From NCBI GenBank assembly GCA_020849615.1, contig JADLFW010000004.1:310001-374000 (forward strand): 64,000 nucleotides of DNA, written 5' to 3'. Position numbers and translations under genes: made by a program. Position 1 is the first letter of the stretch; every line of letters begins with the position of its first letter. Below, piece after piece: positions 1 to 9,367 of the stretch. The stretch comes from Phycisphaerales bacterium (GTDB lineage Bacteria > Planctomycetota > Phycisphaerae > Phycisphaerales > UBA1924). A model generated the notes under the pieces. The model was not told the DNA's origin. It did not search any database and saw only the letters and a program-made list of their open reading frames with translations.

Positions 1-923
1 TGGGGCTCGAACGCGATGACGAGATGGGTGACCTGGGCCGGTCGGCCGACGCTATGGCCGAGAGCATGACGGCGGTCGTCGCCGAGCTGAAGGGCGCTTC
101 GGCCGAGGTGGTGAGCGCGGCCTCGCAGATCACTTCATCGAGCCGGGCGCTGGTCGATGGCGCTGAGGAGCAGTCGGGGCAGATGGCGCAGACTTCGGCG
201 TCGGTGGATGAGATGTCGAGCTCCATCGTGGAGGTGGCCCGGCAGTCATCGGAGGCGGCGGCGACGGCGTCGGAATCGGGACAGGCCGCCAAGTCGGGGG
301 GCGAGGTCGTCGAGCAGACGATCGAGGGTCTGCGGGCCATCACCGAGTCGTTCGAGAGCAGCGCCGCGATCATCAACGAGCTGGGGCAGCGGGGCGAGCA
401 GATCGGGCGGATCGTGGGGGTGATCAACGACATTGCCGACCAGACCAATCTGCTGGCGCTCAACGCGGCGATCGAGGCGGCCCGGGCCGGCGAGCACGGG
501 CGCGGGTTCGCGGTCGTGGCGGATGAGGTCCGCAAGCTGGCGGACCGGACGACCAGCGCGACGGGCGAGATCGCCGAGTCGATCAAGGCGATGCAGTCGC
601 AGACGCAGCGGGCGGTCGAGCAGACCAGGGCGGGGACGGAGCGCGTCCGGCTGGGGACCGAGCGGGCGGCCCGCGCAGGCGAGAGCCTGGTGCAGATCGT
701 GGGGGCGACGCGGCGCGTGGCGACGATGATCGAGGCGATCGCCGCGGCGGCGGAGGAGCAGAGCGCCGCCAGCGAGCGGATCGCCGCGACGGTGAAGCAG
801 ATGACCGAGGTGATGGAGATGTCGCGCGGGCGGGTCGATGAGTCGGCGACGGCCGCTGCTTCGCTGACGCGGAAGGCCGAGCATCTCCAGGAGCTGGTAC
901 AAAAGTTCAAGGTCGCCGGGTAG
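1..923 (+). CDS. methyl-accepting chemotaxis protein, C-terminal part (gene starts before the window)
   Basis: The reading frame is open from the left edge, so the start lies outside. The first residues ([16 protein letters not shown]) look like the end of a HAMP linker, which in this family follows the last membrane segment. The rest is one long alpha-helical signalling domain. Its hairpin tip, [20 protein letters not shown] followed by [15 protein letters not shown], is the most conserved chemoreceptor segment and contacts CheA and CheW. Ser, Ala, Glu and Gln-rich heptads on both sides are the expected methylation helices. The ligand-binding part is not visible, so the stimulus is unknown. 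The next gene is unrelated and begins about 100 bases later. Confidence 0.95.
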   Translation, partial: GLERDDEMGDLGRSADAMAESMTAVVAELKGASAEVVSAASQITSSSRALVDGAEEQSGQMAQTSASVDEMSSSIVEVARQSSEAAATASESGQAAKSGGEVVEQTIEGLRAITESFESSAAIINELGQRGEQIGRIVGVINDIADQTNLLALNAAIEAARAGEHGRGFAVVADEVRKLADRTTSATGEIAESIKAMQSQTQRAVEQTRAGTERVRLGTERAARAGESLVQIVGATRRVATMIEAIAAAAEEQSAASERIAATVKQMTEVMEMSRGRVDESATAAASLTRKAEHLQELVQKFKVAG

Positions 924-1026
924 TCCCCCGGGCCCGGCGCGGTCCCGATTTCATCCCCGCCCGCCGGTATGCTGAGACCGGCGGGCGATCTCATTCCGGG
1001 ACCGCCCGGCCTCGGGAGGCGCGGGC

Positions 1027-3438
1027 ATGACTCTTCCTGGATGGTTCGGGCCGGCGGTCGGCGCGGTGGTGTTGGTGTGCGGGGTGGCGGAGGCCCGGCA
1101 GGCGCCGCGGGGCATTACGGCTCCGGCAACGGGCCTGCGCGCGGTGCCGCTGACGTCGGTCGTGATCCGGGATGGGTTCTGGGCGCAGCGGCAGAAGGTT
1201 AATCACGAGCGGACGCTGTGGGCCGTGTTCGATCAGTGCGAGAAGACGGGCCGGATCGAGAACCTGCGGGCCGCGGGAGACGCGGTCGCGGGCAAGCCCC
1301 GGCCCGGCTACAAGTTCCAGGGCTTCTTCTTCAACGATTCCGATGTGCACAAGGCGATCGAGGGCGCGGCCGACATCCTCGCCGCCGAGCGGGCCGCGGG
1401 GCGCGATGACCCGAAGCTCGATGCGTACCTGGATGATCTGATCGTGATCATCGCGCGGGCCCAGCACCCCGATGGCTACCTGAACAGTTACTTCACGATC
1501 GCCGAGCCCGAGGGGCGCTGGACCAACCTGAAGGACAAGCACGAACTGTACTGCGGCGGGCACCTGATCGAGGCCGGAGTGGCGCACTACCGGGCCACCG
1601 GAAAGCGATCGCTGCTGGAAGTGGCGATCCGCTTCGCCGACTGCGTGGATGCGACGTTCGGGCCCGGTAAGCGCCGGGGCGTCTGCGGGCACGAGGAGAT
1701 CGAGCTGGCGCTGATCAAGCTCGCGGATGTGACGGGCCAGGCACGGTACCTCGACCTGGCGAGGTTCTTCGTCGAAGAGCGCGGGCGGGCCAACGGGCGC
1801 GAGCTCTATGGGGAGTACGCGCAGGACTACGCGCCGGTGCGCGAGCACGAGCAGGTGGTGGGCCACGCGGTGCGGGCCATGTACCTGTACTGCGCGGTGG
1901 CGGACCTGGATCGGCTGGCGCCCGATGCGGGGTTCACCACCGCGATGGGGCGGGTGTGGGAGGACCTGACGTTCCGCAAGACGTACGTGACGGGGGGGAT
2001 CGGGCCCAGCGCGCACAACGAGGGGTTCACGATCCCCTACGACCTGCCCAACGACACGGCGTACGCCGAGACGTGCGCCGGGATCGGATCGGTGATGTGG
2101 AATCACCGGCTGGCGCTGCTGCACGGGGATGCGACGTACGCCGATGCGATGGAGCGGGCGCTCTACAACGGCGTGTTGTCGGGGATCTCGCTCTCGGGGG
2201 ACCGGTTCTTCTACGTCAACCCGCTGGCGACGCGGGGCGGGGTGAAGCGGCAGGAGTGGTTCAGCTGCGCGTGCTGCCCGCCCAACATCCTGCGGCTGGT
2301 CGGCGGCATCGGCGGGTACGCGTACGCCCAGGCGCCCGGCGTCGTGTACATCAACCTGTACATGGATTCGGCCGTGAAGATAGACGCCGGCGCGGGCCCG
2401 GCCGAGCTCGAAGTGCGGACGCGGTATCCGTGGGGACCGACCGTCGAGATCGACATCAAGTCGGCGATGGACTGCGCAATGCACCTGCGGTTGCCCGAAT
2501 GGGCCCCCGGCGCAACTGTGGAAGTGGATGGCGCCCGCCGGGCCGATGTCGAGGTTCGCCACGGCTACCTGGTGTTGCCGCGGCGCGCGTGGACGCCGGG
2601 CCAGCGGGTGAAGGTTGCCTTCGACATGCCGGTGCAGCGGCTGGAGGCCAACCCGGAGGTGAAGACCAACGTCGGGCGGGTCGCGCTGCGCCGCGGCCCG
2701 GTTGTGTACTGCGTTGAAGGCATCGACAACGACGGCGTGGTGGGCGACCTGGTGGTGCCGCGCGAGGCGGAGATCGAGGCCGAGCCAAGGCCCGACCTGC
2801 TCGAAGGCGTCGTGGTGCTGCGCGGGCAAGGGCTGCGGGCTCGGCCCGACGACGGCTGGGATGGCGCACTCTACCGCCCGGCCTCGACCGGGAAGGCCGT
2901 CACGTTCACGGCGGTGCCGTACTACGCGTGGGACAACCGCACGGACGGGCCGATGGCGGTGTGGCTGCCTGAATCGCCCGCGGTGCTGGGGCCCGGGCCC
3001 GTCCCGTGGATCAGCGGCGTCACTTCATCGCATTGCTGGGCCGGGGACAGCCCGCGGGCGATGTGCGACCGTCGCGAGCCGGAGAGCTCCGCGGATGAAA
3101 GTATCCCGCGGCTGACGTGGTGGAATCACCAGGGGACGACGGAGTGGGCGCAGTACGAGTTCGATGCGCCGCGGACGGTGAGCGGCGTCGAGGTGTACTG
3201 GTTTGATGACACGGGCCGCGGGCTGTGCCGGGCGCCGAAGGCCTGGCGCGTGATGTACCGCGAGGGCGGCGAGTGGAAGCCGGTGGAAGCGGCCGGGCCC
3301 GGCGGAGTGGAGAAGGACCGTTACAACGCGGTGAAGTTCAAGCCCGTGAAGACAGATGGGCTGCGGCTGGAGGTCGATCTGCAACCGCAGTACTCGGGCG
3401 GTATTCTGGAGTGGAAGGTCGTGGAAGAGAGGCATTAG
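1027..3438 (+). CDS. secreted glycoside hydrolase, GH127/DUF1680 type (beta-L-arabinofuranosidase-like)
   Basis: An 803-residue protein with a signal peptide of about 23 residues (hydrophobic stretch followed by AEA), so it is probably exported. Conserved blocks of the GH127 alpha/alpha-barrel are visible: HELYCGGHLIEAGVAHY near residue 170, VTGGIG near 320, AETCAGIGSVMWNHRLAL near 345, and WFSCACCPPNILR near 413. In the family the Glu of the AETC block and the cysteines of the ETC and CACC blocks form a Zn-binding active site with a Cys nucleophile, and all are present. The last 150 or so residues resemble an F5/8-type carbohydrate-binding beta-sandwich. The gene lies directly upstream of a furanose-type ABC transporter in the same orientation, which suggests release and then uptake of arabinofuranose or a similar sugar. 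Substrate identity is inferred. Confidence 0.88.
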   Translation: MTLPGWFGPAVGAVVLVCGVAEARQAPRGITAPATGLRAVPLTSVVIRDGFWAQRQKVNHERTLWAVFDQCEKTGRIENLRAAGDAVAGKPRPGYKFQGFFFNDSDVHKAIEGAADILAAERAAGRDDPKLDAYLDDLIVIIARAQHPDGYLNSYFTIAEPEGRWTNLKDKHELYCGGHLIEAGVAHYRATGKRSLLEVAIRFADCVDATFGPGKRRGVCGHEEIELALIKLADVTGQARYLDLARFFVEERGRANGRELYGEYAQDYAPVREHEQVVGHAVRAMYLYCAVADLDRLAPDAGFTTAMGRVWEDLTFRKTYVTGGIGPSAHNEGFTIPYDLPNDTAYAETCAGIGSVMWNHRLALLHGDATYADAMERALYNGVLSGISLSGDRFFYVNPLATRGGVKRQEWFSCACCPPNILRLVGGIGGYAYAQAPGVVYINLYMDSAVKIDAGAGPAELEVRTRYPWGPTVEIDIKSAMDCAMHLRLPEWAPGATVEVDGARRADVEVRHGYLVLPRRAWTPGQRVKVAFDMPVQRLEANPEVKTNVGRVALRRGPVVYCVEGIDNDGVVGDLVVPREAEIEAEPRPDLLEGVVVLRGQGLRARPDDGWDGALYRPASTGKAVTFTAVPYYAWDNRTDGPMAVWLPESPAVLGPGPVPWISGVTSSHCWAGDSPRAMCDRREPESSADESIPRLTWWNHQGTTEWAQYEFDAPRTVSGVEVYWFDDTGRGLCRAPKAWRVMYREGGEWKPVEAAGPGGVEKDRYNAVKFKPVKTDGLRLEVDLQPQYSGGILEWKVVEERH

Positions 3439-3460
3439 GCACTGGGCACTGGGCACTGGG
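3439..3460. repeat. three tandem copies of a GCACTGG heptamer between two genes
   Basis: Directly after the GH127 stop codon the heptamer GCACTGG is repeated three times. The same word builds the large inverted repeat at 15984-16139, so this is a dispersed repeat family. It separates the hydrolase from the transporter genes; no terminator T-run follows. Confidence 0.6.
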
Positions 3461-3467
3461 GTACGGC

Positions 3468-4439
3468 ATGCGGTGGATGAAACTGGCGGCGATGATGGCG
3501 GTGGGGGGGATCAGCGCGGTGGCTTGGGCGCAGCCCGGTAAGGGGGGCGCCGCGGACAAGCTCACCGTCGGCTTCTCGCAGGTGGGGGCCGAGAGCGAGT
3601 GGCGCACGGCCGAGACGCAGTCGATCCGCGGCGAGGCCGAGAAGCGGGGGGCCGAGCTGAAGTTCGCCGATGCCCAAGGCAAGCAGGTCAACCAGATCAA
3701 GTCGGTGAAGTCGTTCATCACGCAGCGAGTGAACTTCATCGTGATCGCGCCGGTCGTCGAAACGGGGTGGGAGCCGGTGCTGCGCGAGGCCAAGGCCGCG
3801 AAGATCCCGGTGATCCTCGTTGACCGCGGCATCAAGCTCTCGGAGGCGGGCGAGAAGGAAGATCTGTACACGACGCTGATCGCCAGCGATTTCGTGGAGG
3901 AGGGCCGCATGGCGGCCGAGTGGCTCGCGAAAACGACGGGCGGGGAGGCCCGGATCGTGGAGCTGCAGGGGACCACCGGCTCAGCGCCGGCGATCGACCG
4001 CCAGAAGGGTTTCGCGGAGGGGATCGCGGGTCACCCCGGGATGAAGATCATCAAGACGCAGTCGGCCGACTTCACCCGGGCCAAGGGCAAAGAAGTCATG
4101 CAGTCGTTCATCAAGTCGGAGGGCAAGAACATCACCGCCGTTTACGCGCACAACGATGACATGGCCCTGGGGGCGATCCAGGCGCTGGAGGAGGCGGGGA
4201 TCAAGCCCAGCATCGATGTAAGGGTGATTTCGATCGACGCCGTCAAGGGCGCGTTCGAATCGATGGTCGCGGGCAAGCTGAGCGCGACGGTCGAGTGCAA
4301 CCCGCTGCTGGGCCCGATCGTTTTCGACACGATTGAGAGACTCCGCGCGGGCCAGACCGTGCCGAGGTTCATCAAGCAGACCGACCGCCTGTTCGACCAG
4401 AAGGATGCGGCGGAGGCGATCAAGACTCGGGAGTATTGA
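3468..4439 (+). CDS. ytfQ: sugar ABC transporter substrate-binding protein, YtfQ-like (galactofuranose type)
   Basis: A 323-residue periplasmic binding protein with a signal peptide ending near AWAQ (residue 21). The mature part closely tracks E. coli YtfQ as I remember it: TVGFSQVGAESEWRTAET, GKQVNQIKSVKSFITQ, APVVETGWEPVLREAK, VELQGTTGSAPAIDRQKGFAEGI, FTRAKGKEVMQSFIK and VYAHNDDMALGAIQALEEAGIKPS. YtfQ binds galactofuranose, and here the neighbouring arabinofuranosidase suggests L-arabinofuranose or another furanose. The ATG at 3468 is chosen because it gives a proper signal peptide; the reading frame extends upstream into the hydrolase gene without one. It is the first gene of a four-gene transporter unit. 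Confidence 0.92.
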   Translation: MRWMKLAAMMAVGGISAVAWAQPGKGGAADKLTVGFSQVGAESEWRTAETQSIRGEAEKRGAELKFADAQGKQVNQIKSVKSFITQRVNFIVIAPVVETGWEPVLREAKAAKIPVILVDRGIKLSEAGEKEDLYTTLIASDFVEEGRMAAEWLAKTTGGEARIVELQGTTGSAPAIDRQKGFAEGIAGHPGMKIIKTQSADFTRAKGKEVMQSFIKSEGKNITAVYAHNDDMALGAIQALEEAGIKPSIDVRVISIDAVKGAFESMVAGKLSATVECNPLLGPIVFDTIERLRAGQTVPRFIKQTDRLFDQKDAAEAIKTREY

Positions 4440-4485
4440 GACCAAGCGCAGAGCACGCCGAGGGCGCGGAGTGGACCAGAAGAAC

Positions 4486-5997
4486 ATGAGCGCCCTGTTC
4501 GAGGCCCGGGGCCTGTCGAAATCCTTCCCGGGTGTGCGGGCGCTGTCGCGCGTCGATTTCGAACTGCGGCCCGGCGAGGTGCACGCGCTGATGGGCCAGA
4601 ACGGCGCCGGCAAATCGACGCTCGTCAGGATCATCACCGGGGCGGAGCGGGCCGATGGCGGGGAGATGCTCCTCGCCGGCGCCGGCTACAGCCCGGGCTC
4701 CGTCCACGAGGCCCAGCTCGCGGGTGTGGCGGCCGTGCACCAGGAAGTGGGGCTCATCCCGCGGCTGAGTGTCGCCGAGAACCTGCTGCTGGGCCGGCTG
4801 CCGCGGAAGTGGCACGGCATCGACTGGCGGGCCGCGCGGGCGCGGGCCCGTGAAATGCTCGCTCCGTTCGGGCTCGACATCGATGTGGCCCGGCCGCTGG
4901 CCGAGTTCCCCGTGGCGGTGCGGCAGCTCGCGACGATCGCACGGGCCATCGCGCGCGACTGCCGCGTGCTGGTGCTGGATGAGCCGACCTCGAGCCTGCA
5001 TGGGCGGGGGGTGGCGACGCTCTTCGGGGTGGTCCGTGGGCTGCGGGCCCGGGGCGTCGCGATCGTCTTCATCACGCATTTCCTCGACCAGGTGCACGTC
5101 ATCAGCGATCGCATCACGATCCTGCGCAACGGGGAGCGGGTCGGGACATGGGAGGCGGGTTCGCTGTCGCGCGTGGAGCTGGTGTCGCAGATGCTGGGCC
5201 GGACGCTAGTTGCAGCGCCGATGGCGGATCGAGCCGCGGCCGAGGGAGGGCAGCGGTGCGACAGCGTACTGCGGATCCGTGGGTTGGCCCGCGCGGGCGT
5301 GCTGGCGCCGCTCGACCTTGAGGTGGGGCGGGGCGAGGTTGTCGGATTCGCCGGGTTGCTGGGATCGGGACGGACGGAGGCGGCCGAGCTGATCATCGGC
5401 GTTCGCAATCGCGGCGCGGGAACGGTCGAGGTTCACGGCAGGCCAGTCCCCGCGGGTTCGCCGCGGGCCGCGATCGATGCCGGGCTGGGGCTGTGCCCGG
5501 AGGATCGTCAGGCCGATGGGATCATCCCGGGGCTGAGCGTCGCGGACAACATCACGCTGGTGGCCCGTCGCGGCCTCGCGCGGTGGGGGTTTGTATCGCG
5601 CCGGGCCGAGCGCGCCCTGGCCCGGCGGCTGGCGGGGGAGCTGGGGGTGAAGGCGGCGAACCTGGATGTGCCGATGCGGACGCTGAGCGGCGGCAACCAG
5701 CAGAAAGCGCTGCTGGCCCGGTGGCTCGCCAACGCGCCGGAGGTGCTGATCCTGGATGAGCCGATGCGCGGCGTGGATGTCGGCGGCAAGGCGGAGATCG
5801 AGCGGCAGATCGCCGGGCTGGCCCGGGCCGGCATGGGCGTGGTGCTGATCTCGGGCGAGATCGACGAGATCGCGCGACGGAGCGACAGAGCAGTGGTCTT
5901 CCGGGATCGCCGGGCCGTGGGTGTGATCGCGCGGGATGGGCTGACGGAGGATGCGCTGGTTCGCGCGATGGCGGGCGGTGAGGGAGGCCGGGAGTGA
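4486..5997 (+). CDS. ytfR: sugar ABC transporter ATP-binding protein, YtfR-like, two ATPase domains
   Basis: A 503-residue tandem ATPase of the RbsA/YtfR class that powers sugar import. Domain 1 has a canonical Walker A (GQNGAGKST, near residue 37) and Walker B (VLVLDEPTSSL), but a degenerate signature (EFPVAVRQLATIA). Domain 2 has the usual non-consensus P-loop of this class (GLLGSGRTEA), an intact signature (LSGGNQQKALLARWL) and Walker B (VLILDEPMRGVDVG). The ATG at 4486 precedes the conserved SALFEARGLSKSFPGV; an in-frame GTG at 4471 is possible. Its stop overlaps the next gene's GTG start by four bases, indicating translational coupling. Confidence 0.93.
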   Translation: MSALFEARGLSKSFPGVRALSRVDFELRPGEVHALMGQNGAGKSTLVRIITGAERADGGEMLLAGAGYSPGSVHEAQLAGVAAVHQEVGLIPRLSVAENLLLGRLPRKWHGIDWRAARARAREMLAPFGLDIDVARPLAEFPVAVRQLATIARAIARDCRVLVLDEPTSSLHGRGVATLFGVVRGLRARGVAIVFITHFLDQVHVISDRITILRNGERVGTWEAGSLSRVELVSQMLGRTLVAAPMADRAAAEGGQRCDSVLRIRGLARAGVLAPLDLEVGRGEVVGFAGLLGSGRTEAAELIIGVRNRGAGTVEVHGRPVPAGSPRAAIDAGLGLCPEDRQADGIIPGLSVADNITLVARRGLARWGFVSRRAERALARRLAGELGVKAANLDVPMRTLSGGNQQKALLARWLANAPEVLILDEPMRGVDVGGKAEIERQIAGLARAGMGVVLISGEIDEIARRSDRAVVFRDRRAVGVIARDGLTEDALVRAMAGGEGGRE

Positions 5998-7031
5998 GCG
6001 CCGCGGCGCGGCTGGCGCGCGACGTGTGGGCCCGGCCTGAATCCCGGGCCGGGCTGGCGCTGGTGCTCATGCTGCTGGCGGCCGCGGTGTTTACACCGCA
6101 CTTCGCGGACCTCGAGTGGCGGGATGGGCGGCTGTTCGGCGCGATGATCGACATCCTGCGCAACGGCGCGCCGGTGGTGCTGCTGTCGGTGGGGATGACG
6201 CTGGTCATCGCGGCGGGGGGGATCGATCTGTCGGTCGGGTCGCTCATGGCGCTGGGCGGCGCGGTGGCGGCGCTGCTGATCACGACGGCGGGCTGGCCCG
6301 CGCCGGCGGCGGCGCTCGCGGGGATCGCGGTGGCCGGGGTGGCGGGGGCGGTGAACGGGCTGATGGTGTCGTGGGTGGGGCTGCAGCCGATCGTGGCGAC
6401 GCTGGTGATGCTGGTCGCGGCCCGGGGCGCGGGCCAGGCGCTGGCGGCGGATCAGAAGGTCCGGTTTTCCGGTGGTGTGATCGAGGACCTCGCCCGTGGG
6501 GCGTGGCTGGGGTTGCCGATGCCGGTGTATGTCGCGGGCGCTGCTGCGCTGATCGCGGCGGGGGCGGTGCGCTGGACGCTGCTGGGCCCGGCACTGCACG
6601 CGGCAGGTGAGAACCCGCGGGCGGCCCGGCTGTGCGGGATCCGCGTGCGCGGTGTGTGGATGCTGACCTACATCACGAGCGGGGTCCTGGCGGGGGTCGC
6701 CGGGCTGATCGCCGCGGGGGACATCGGCGAGGCGGACACGGCCAACTGCGGCCTGTACCTGGAGCTTGATGCCATCCTCGCGGTCGTGATCGGTGGGACG
6801 AGTCTGACGGGCGGGCGGGCCATCCTCGCGGGGTCGGTGCTCGGGGCGCTGCTCATGCAGACGCTGACGGTCATGCTCCAGATGAATGGCGTGCCGAGCG
6901 AGCAGGCCCTGGTGGTGAAGGCGGTCGTCGTGCTCGCGGTCGCTGTAGCGCGCAGCCCGGGGGCCGCCGAGGGGTGGCGACGGTTCCGGGCCCGGCGGGG
7001 CGTCCCGCGGGTTGAGGAGGCGCCGTCATGA
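5994..7031 (+). CDS. ytfT: sugar ABC transporter permease, YtfT-like
   Basis: A 345-residue polytopic membrane protein of the BPD_transp_2 sugar permease family. It contains the family block VGMTLVIAAGGIDLSVGSLMALGG near residue 70 and a second diagnostic block LELDAILAVVIGGTSLTGGRA near 255. It starts at GTG within the GTGA overlap with the ATPase gene and ends in an ATGA overlap with the second permease. It should form a heterodimeric channel with the next gene's product, as YtfT and YjfF do in E. coli. The C-terminal tail after the last helix is Arg-rich and probably cytoplasmic. Confidence 0.92.
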   Translation: MSAAARLARDVWARPESRAGLALVLMLLAAAVFTPHFADLEWRDGRLFGAMIDILRNGAPVVLLSVGMTLVIAAGGIDLSVGSLMALGGAVAALLITTAGWPAPAAALAGIAVAGVAGAVNGLMVSWVGLQPIVATLVMLVAARGAGQALAADQKVRFSGGVIEDLARGAWLGLPMPVYVAGAAALIAAGAVRWTLLGPALHAAGENPRAARLCGIRVRGVWMLTYITSGVLAGVAGLIAAGDIGEADTANCGLYLELDAILAVVIGGTSLTGGRAILAGSVLGALLMQTLTVMLQMNGVPSEQALVVKAVVVLAVAVARSPGAAEGWRRFRARRGVPRVEEAPS

Positions 7032-7999
7032 GTCGAGTGCGCTTCTCGCCAACGCTCCTGACGACGGTCCTCTTTGTGCTGCTGGCTGCCGCGGCTTCCA
7101 TCCGCTACCAGGATCAGCACTTCCTCTCGGCCCGGACGATGGCGGACCTGGTGTCGGGCAACGCGTTTGTCGGCGTCATGGCGGTCGGGATGACGCTGGT
7201 GATCCTCTCCGGCGGGATCGACCTTTCCGTCGGCGCTGTGATGGGGCTGTGCAACATCACGGTCGCCGTGCTCATCATGCGGTGGGGCTGGCCCGCGCTG
7301 CCGGCGCTGCTCGCCGCGCCCGTGCTGGGCGCGGTCATCGGCGGAGGGCAGGGGCTGCTGATCCGGGGCTCGCGGCTCCCACCTTTCATCATTACGCTCG
7401 CCGGGCTGTTCCTCGCGCGCGGCGCGGGGTACCTTGTCAGCCTCGAGTCGGTCGGGATCGATGACGAGGGCCATGCGCGCCTGGCCGCGCTGGGGATCAC
7501 GGTCGCCGAGGCCCGGCTGTCGGTTTCGACGCTCCTGTTCATTGGTGTCGCGGGGCTGGCGGTCTTCATCACGCGGCGCACGCCCTTCGGCCGCACCATC
7601 TACGCCGTCGGCGGTTCCGAGGAGGCGGCCGCGCTGATGGGCCTGCCCGTCGCCCGGACGCAGGTCGCCATCTACGCGATCAGCGGCGCCTGCGCCGGGC
7701 TGGCCGGCGCCATGCTCAGTCTCGACCTCTCCAGCGGATCGCACTCCGAGGGCACGGGCCTGGAGCTGGATGCGATCGCCGCGGTCGTGATCGGCGGGAC
7801 CCTGCTGACGGGCGGCGCCGGCTCGGTCGCGGGCACGGTGGTCGGCGTGCTGCTGATGGGGCTGGTCGTGAACATCGCCACCGCGTACGAGGGGTGGCTC
7901 AGTTCGGGGCTCACCAAGGTGGTCATCGCCGGGCTGCTGGCGGTGTTCGTCGTGCTGCAGAGGGTGATCGGGCGCGATGACGCGGGGCGTGAGCGCTGA
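7028..7999 (+). CDS. yjfF: sugar ABC transporter permease, YjfF-like
   Basis: A 323-residue second permease of the same family, with VGMTLVILSGGIDLSVGAVMGL near residue 55, RTPFGRTIYAVGGSEEAAALMGLPV near 185 and LELDAIAAVVIGGTLLTGGAGSVAGT near 240. Having two distinct permeases with one tandem ATPase and one binding protein is the exact gene order of E. coli ytfQ-ytfR-ytfT-yjfF. Translation is coupled to the upstream gene by an ATGA overlap. The next gene is on the other strand, so the unit ends here. Confidence 0.92.
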   Translation: MSRVRFSPTLLTTVLFVLLAAAASIRYQDQHFLSARTMADLVSGNAFVGVMAVGMTLVILSGGIDLSVGAVMGLCNITVAVLIMRWGWPALPALLAAPVLGAVIGGGQGLLIRGSRLPPFIITLAGLFLARGAGYLVSLESVGIDDEGHARLAALGITVAEARLSVSTLLFIGVAGLAVFITRRTPFGRTIYAVGGSEEAAALMGLPVARTQVAIYAISGACAGLAGAMLSLDLSSGSHSEGTGLELDAIAAVVIGGTLLTGGAGSVAGTVVGVLLMGLVVNIATAYEGWLSSGLTKVVIAGLLAVFVVLQRVIGRDDAGRER

Positions 8000-8011
8000 A
8001 GCGGTCTGGGC

Positions 8012-8311
8012 TCAATCCGCCGAGATGCTCTTGGGGCCTTCTTTGCCGGCGACACGCTCCATGTAGCCATCGCCCTTGCGCTCGTACTTGGTGAAGCCGA
8101 GTCGTTCGAGGTTCTTGTTGGAGAGGGCGCCCTTGCCCTTCATGTCCGACCACTTGCCGGCGATGTTGGGCACCAGGATGGCCCGGCGGACCGGGCGGCC
8201 CGTGCTCGGGTCCTTCGTCAGCGCATCATCCTTCATGGACTGCACGATCTCGAAGGTCTCGCCCGTGGGCTCACCCTTCTTGTCCAGGAACTCGTACACG
8301 TAGATCGGCAT
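8012..8311 (-). CDS. FmdB-like small protein lacking the zinc-ribbon cysteines
   Basis: A 99-residue protein beginning MPIYVYEFLDKKGE, which matches the start of FmdB/CxxC_CxxC_SSSS zinc-ribbon proteins (normally MPxYEYxCxxCG). The order of later blocks also fits: ETFEIVQSMKDDALT, then GRPVRRAI, then a tail resembling SNKNLERLGFTKYERKGDGYMER seen in planctomycete relatives. There is not one cysteine in the whole protein, so it cannot hold the Zn site. Function is unknown even for the canonical family (proposed regulatory role). It is convergent with the transporter operon, 12 bases from its end. Confidence 0.7.
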   Translation of the reverse strand: MPIYVYEFLDKKGEPTGETFEIVQSMKDDALTKDPSTGRPVRRAILVPNIAGKWSDMKGKGALSNKNLERLGFTKYERKGDGYMERVAGKEGPKSISAD

Positions 8312-8356
8312 GCGGGATGGTAGGGGACCCCGGGCCGGCAGGGTTCCCGCGCGGAG

Positions 8357-9247
8357 TCAGAGCGGCAGGGCGGGCGGGTCATCGTTGTTACCCGTGCCGT
8401 CGAAGAACTTGTTGGTCATTTTTCCGGTGCCATCATCCTGCTCAAGGTAATGGCCATCGGAACCGAGGCCGTAGCCCAGGTCCTGCAGGGTGTGGCCCGC
8501 GGCGTGGCCATCGGCGAAGAACATGTTGGCCCGGCGGGCGTGACGGGCGTGCGGGCCGTTGCGGTGGTCGGCGCCGGCGATGTCGCTGGTGGGCGTCAGC
8601 CGGGGCGGGTCCATGGAGAAGGACTCGTTGCCCATCGATTTCTCATCGCGGCCATCGTTGTCGTAGGGGGTGCGGTCCGCTTCGGCGACCGAGGCGGCGG
8701 TGCCGAGGCTGTCGCCCGCCACGACGGTCGAGGAGGCGAGCTGGATGCGGCTCAGCCGGACCGGGTAGTTGTGGTACTTGCCGCTCGTGATGCGCTCGTT
8801 GCCGAGGAACTGGTAGTTGTAGCCGATGCAGTGATTGCGCTCATCCTTCCAATCGGGAACGACGGGGCACTGGAAGAACTTGTTGCTGTAGTCCTGGCGT
8901 CCGTCGGTGGTGCTCGGCTCGGCGAAGGGGTAGATCCCGATGTACGTGCCCATCCGCGCGATCCAGGTGGGCCGGAACTTCAGACCGTTGCCGACCTCGT
9001 AGTGGTTGGCCGGGTTGCCCTCGGCGCCGGGAAGGTTGGGGGCCCGGCACGGCACCAGGACATCCTTGCTCTCCCCCGCGTAGTTGGTCCAGGCGATGGC
9101 GAGCTGGCGCATCTGCGAGAGGCAGACGGTGGTCTTGCCCGAGGCCCGGGCCTGGCCCAGCGCCGGCAGCAGGATCGCGATCAGCAGCGCGATGATCGCG
9201 ATGACCACCAGCAGTTCGATCAGGGTGAAGGCGCGGCGGTTGGGCAT
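8357..9247 (-). CDS. type II secretion/type IV pilin-like protein (prepilin N-terminal domain)
   Basis: A 296-residue pseudopilin. The ATG at 9247 gives [20 protein letters not shown], the classic prepilin peptidase site (basic leader, then FTLIE) and hydrophobic N-helix. The remainder is soluble and resembles the planctomycete pilin-like proteins that carry DUF1559-like H-X9-DG ends: near the C-terminus [18 protein letters not shown] is visible. Many such paralogs occur per planctomycete genome; the cargo or fibre is unknown. The upstream in-frame extension has no pilin leader, so the later start is preferred. Confidence 0.88.
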   Translation of the reverse strand: MPNRRAFTLIELLVVIAIIALLIAILLPALGQARASGKTTVCLSQMRQLAIAWTNYAGESKDVLVPCRAPNLPGAEGNPANHYEVGNGLKFRPTWIARMGTYIGIYPFAEPSTTDGRQDYSNKFFQCPVVPDWKDERNHCIGYNYQFLGNERITSGKYHNYPVRLSRIQLASSTVVAGDSLGTAASVAEADRTPYDNDGRDEKSMGNESFSMDPPRLTPTSDIAGADHRNGPHARHARRANMFFADGHAAGHTLQDLGYGLGSDGHYLEQDDGTGKMTNKFFDGTGNNDDPPALPL

Positions 9248-9367
9248 GATGGCAATCCCGGGGGAAATCGGCCCGGTAATCGGGCCGATCGCGGGCGGGT
9301 GGGGGTGAGGTGCGACAGAGTACAGATGACCGGGCGGAGCCCGCGGGCACGTCAGGACGGGCACAGA

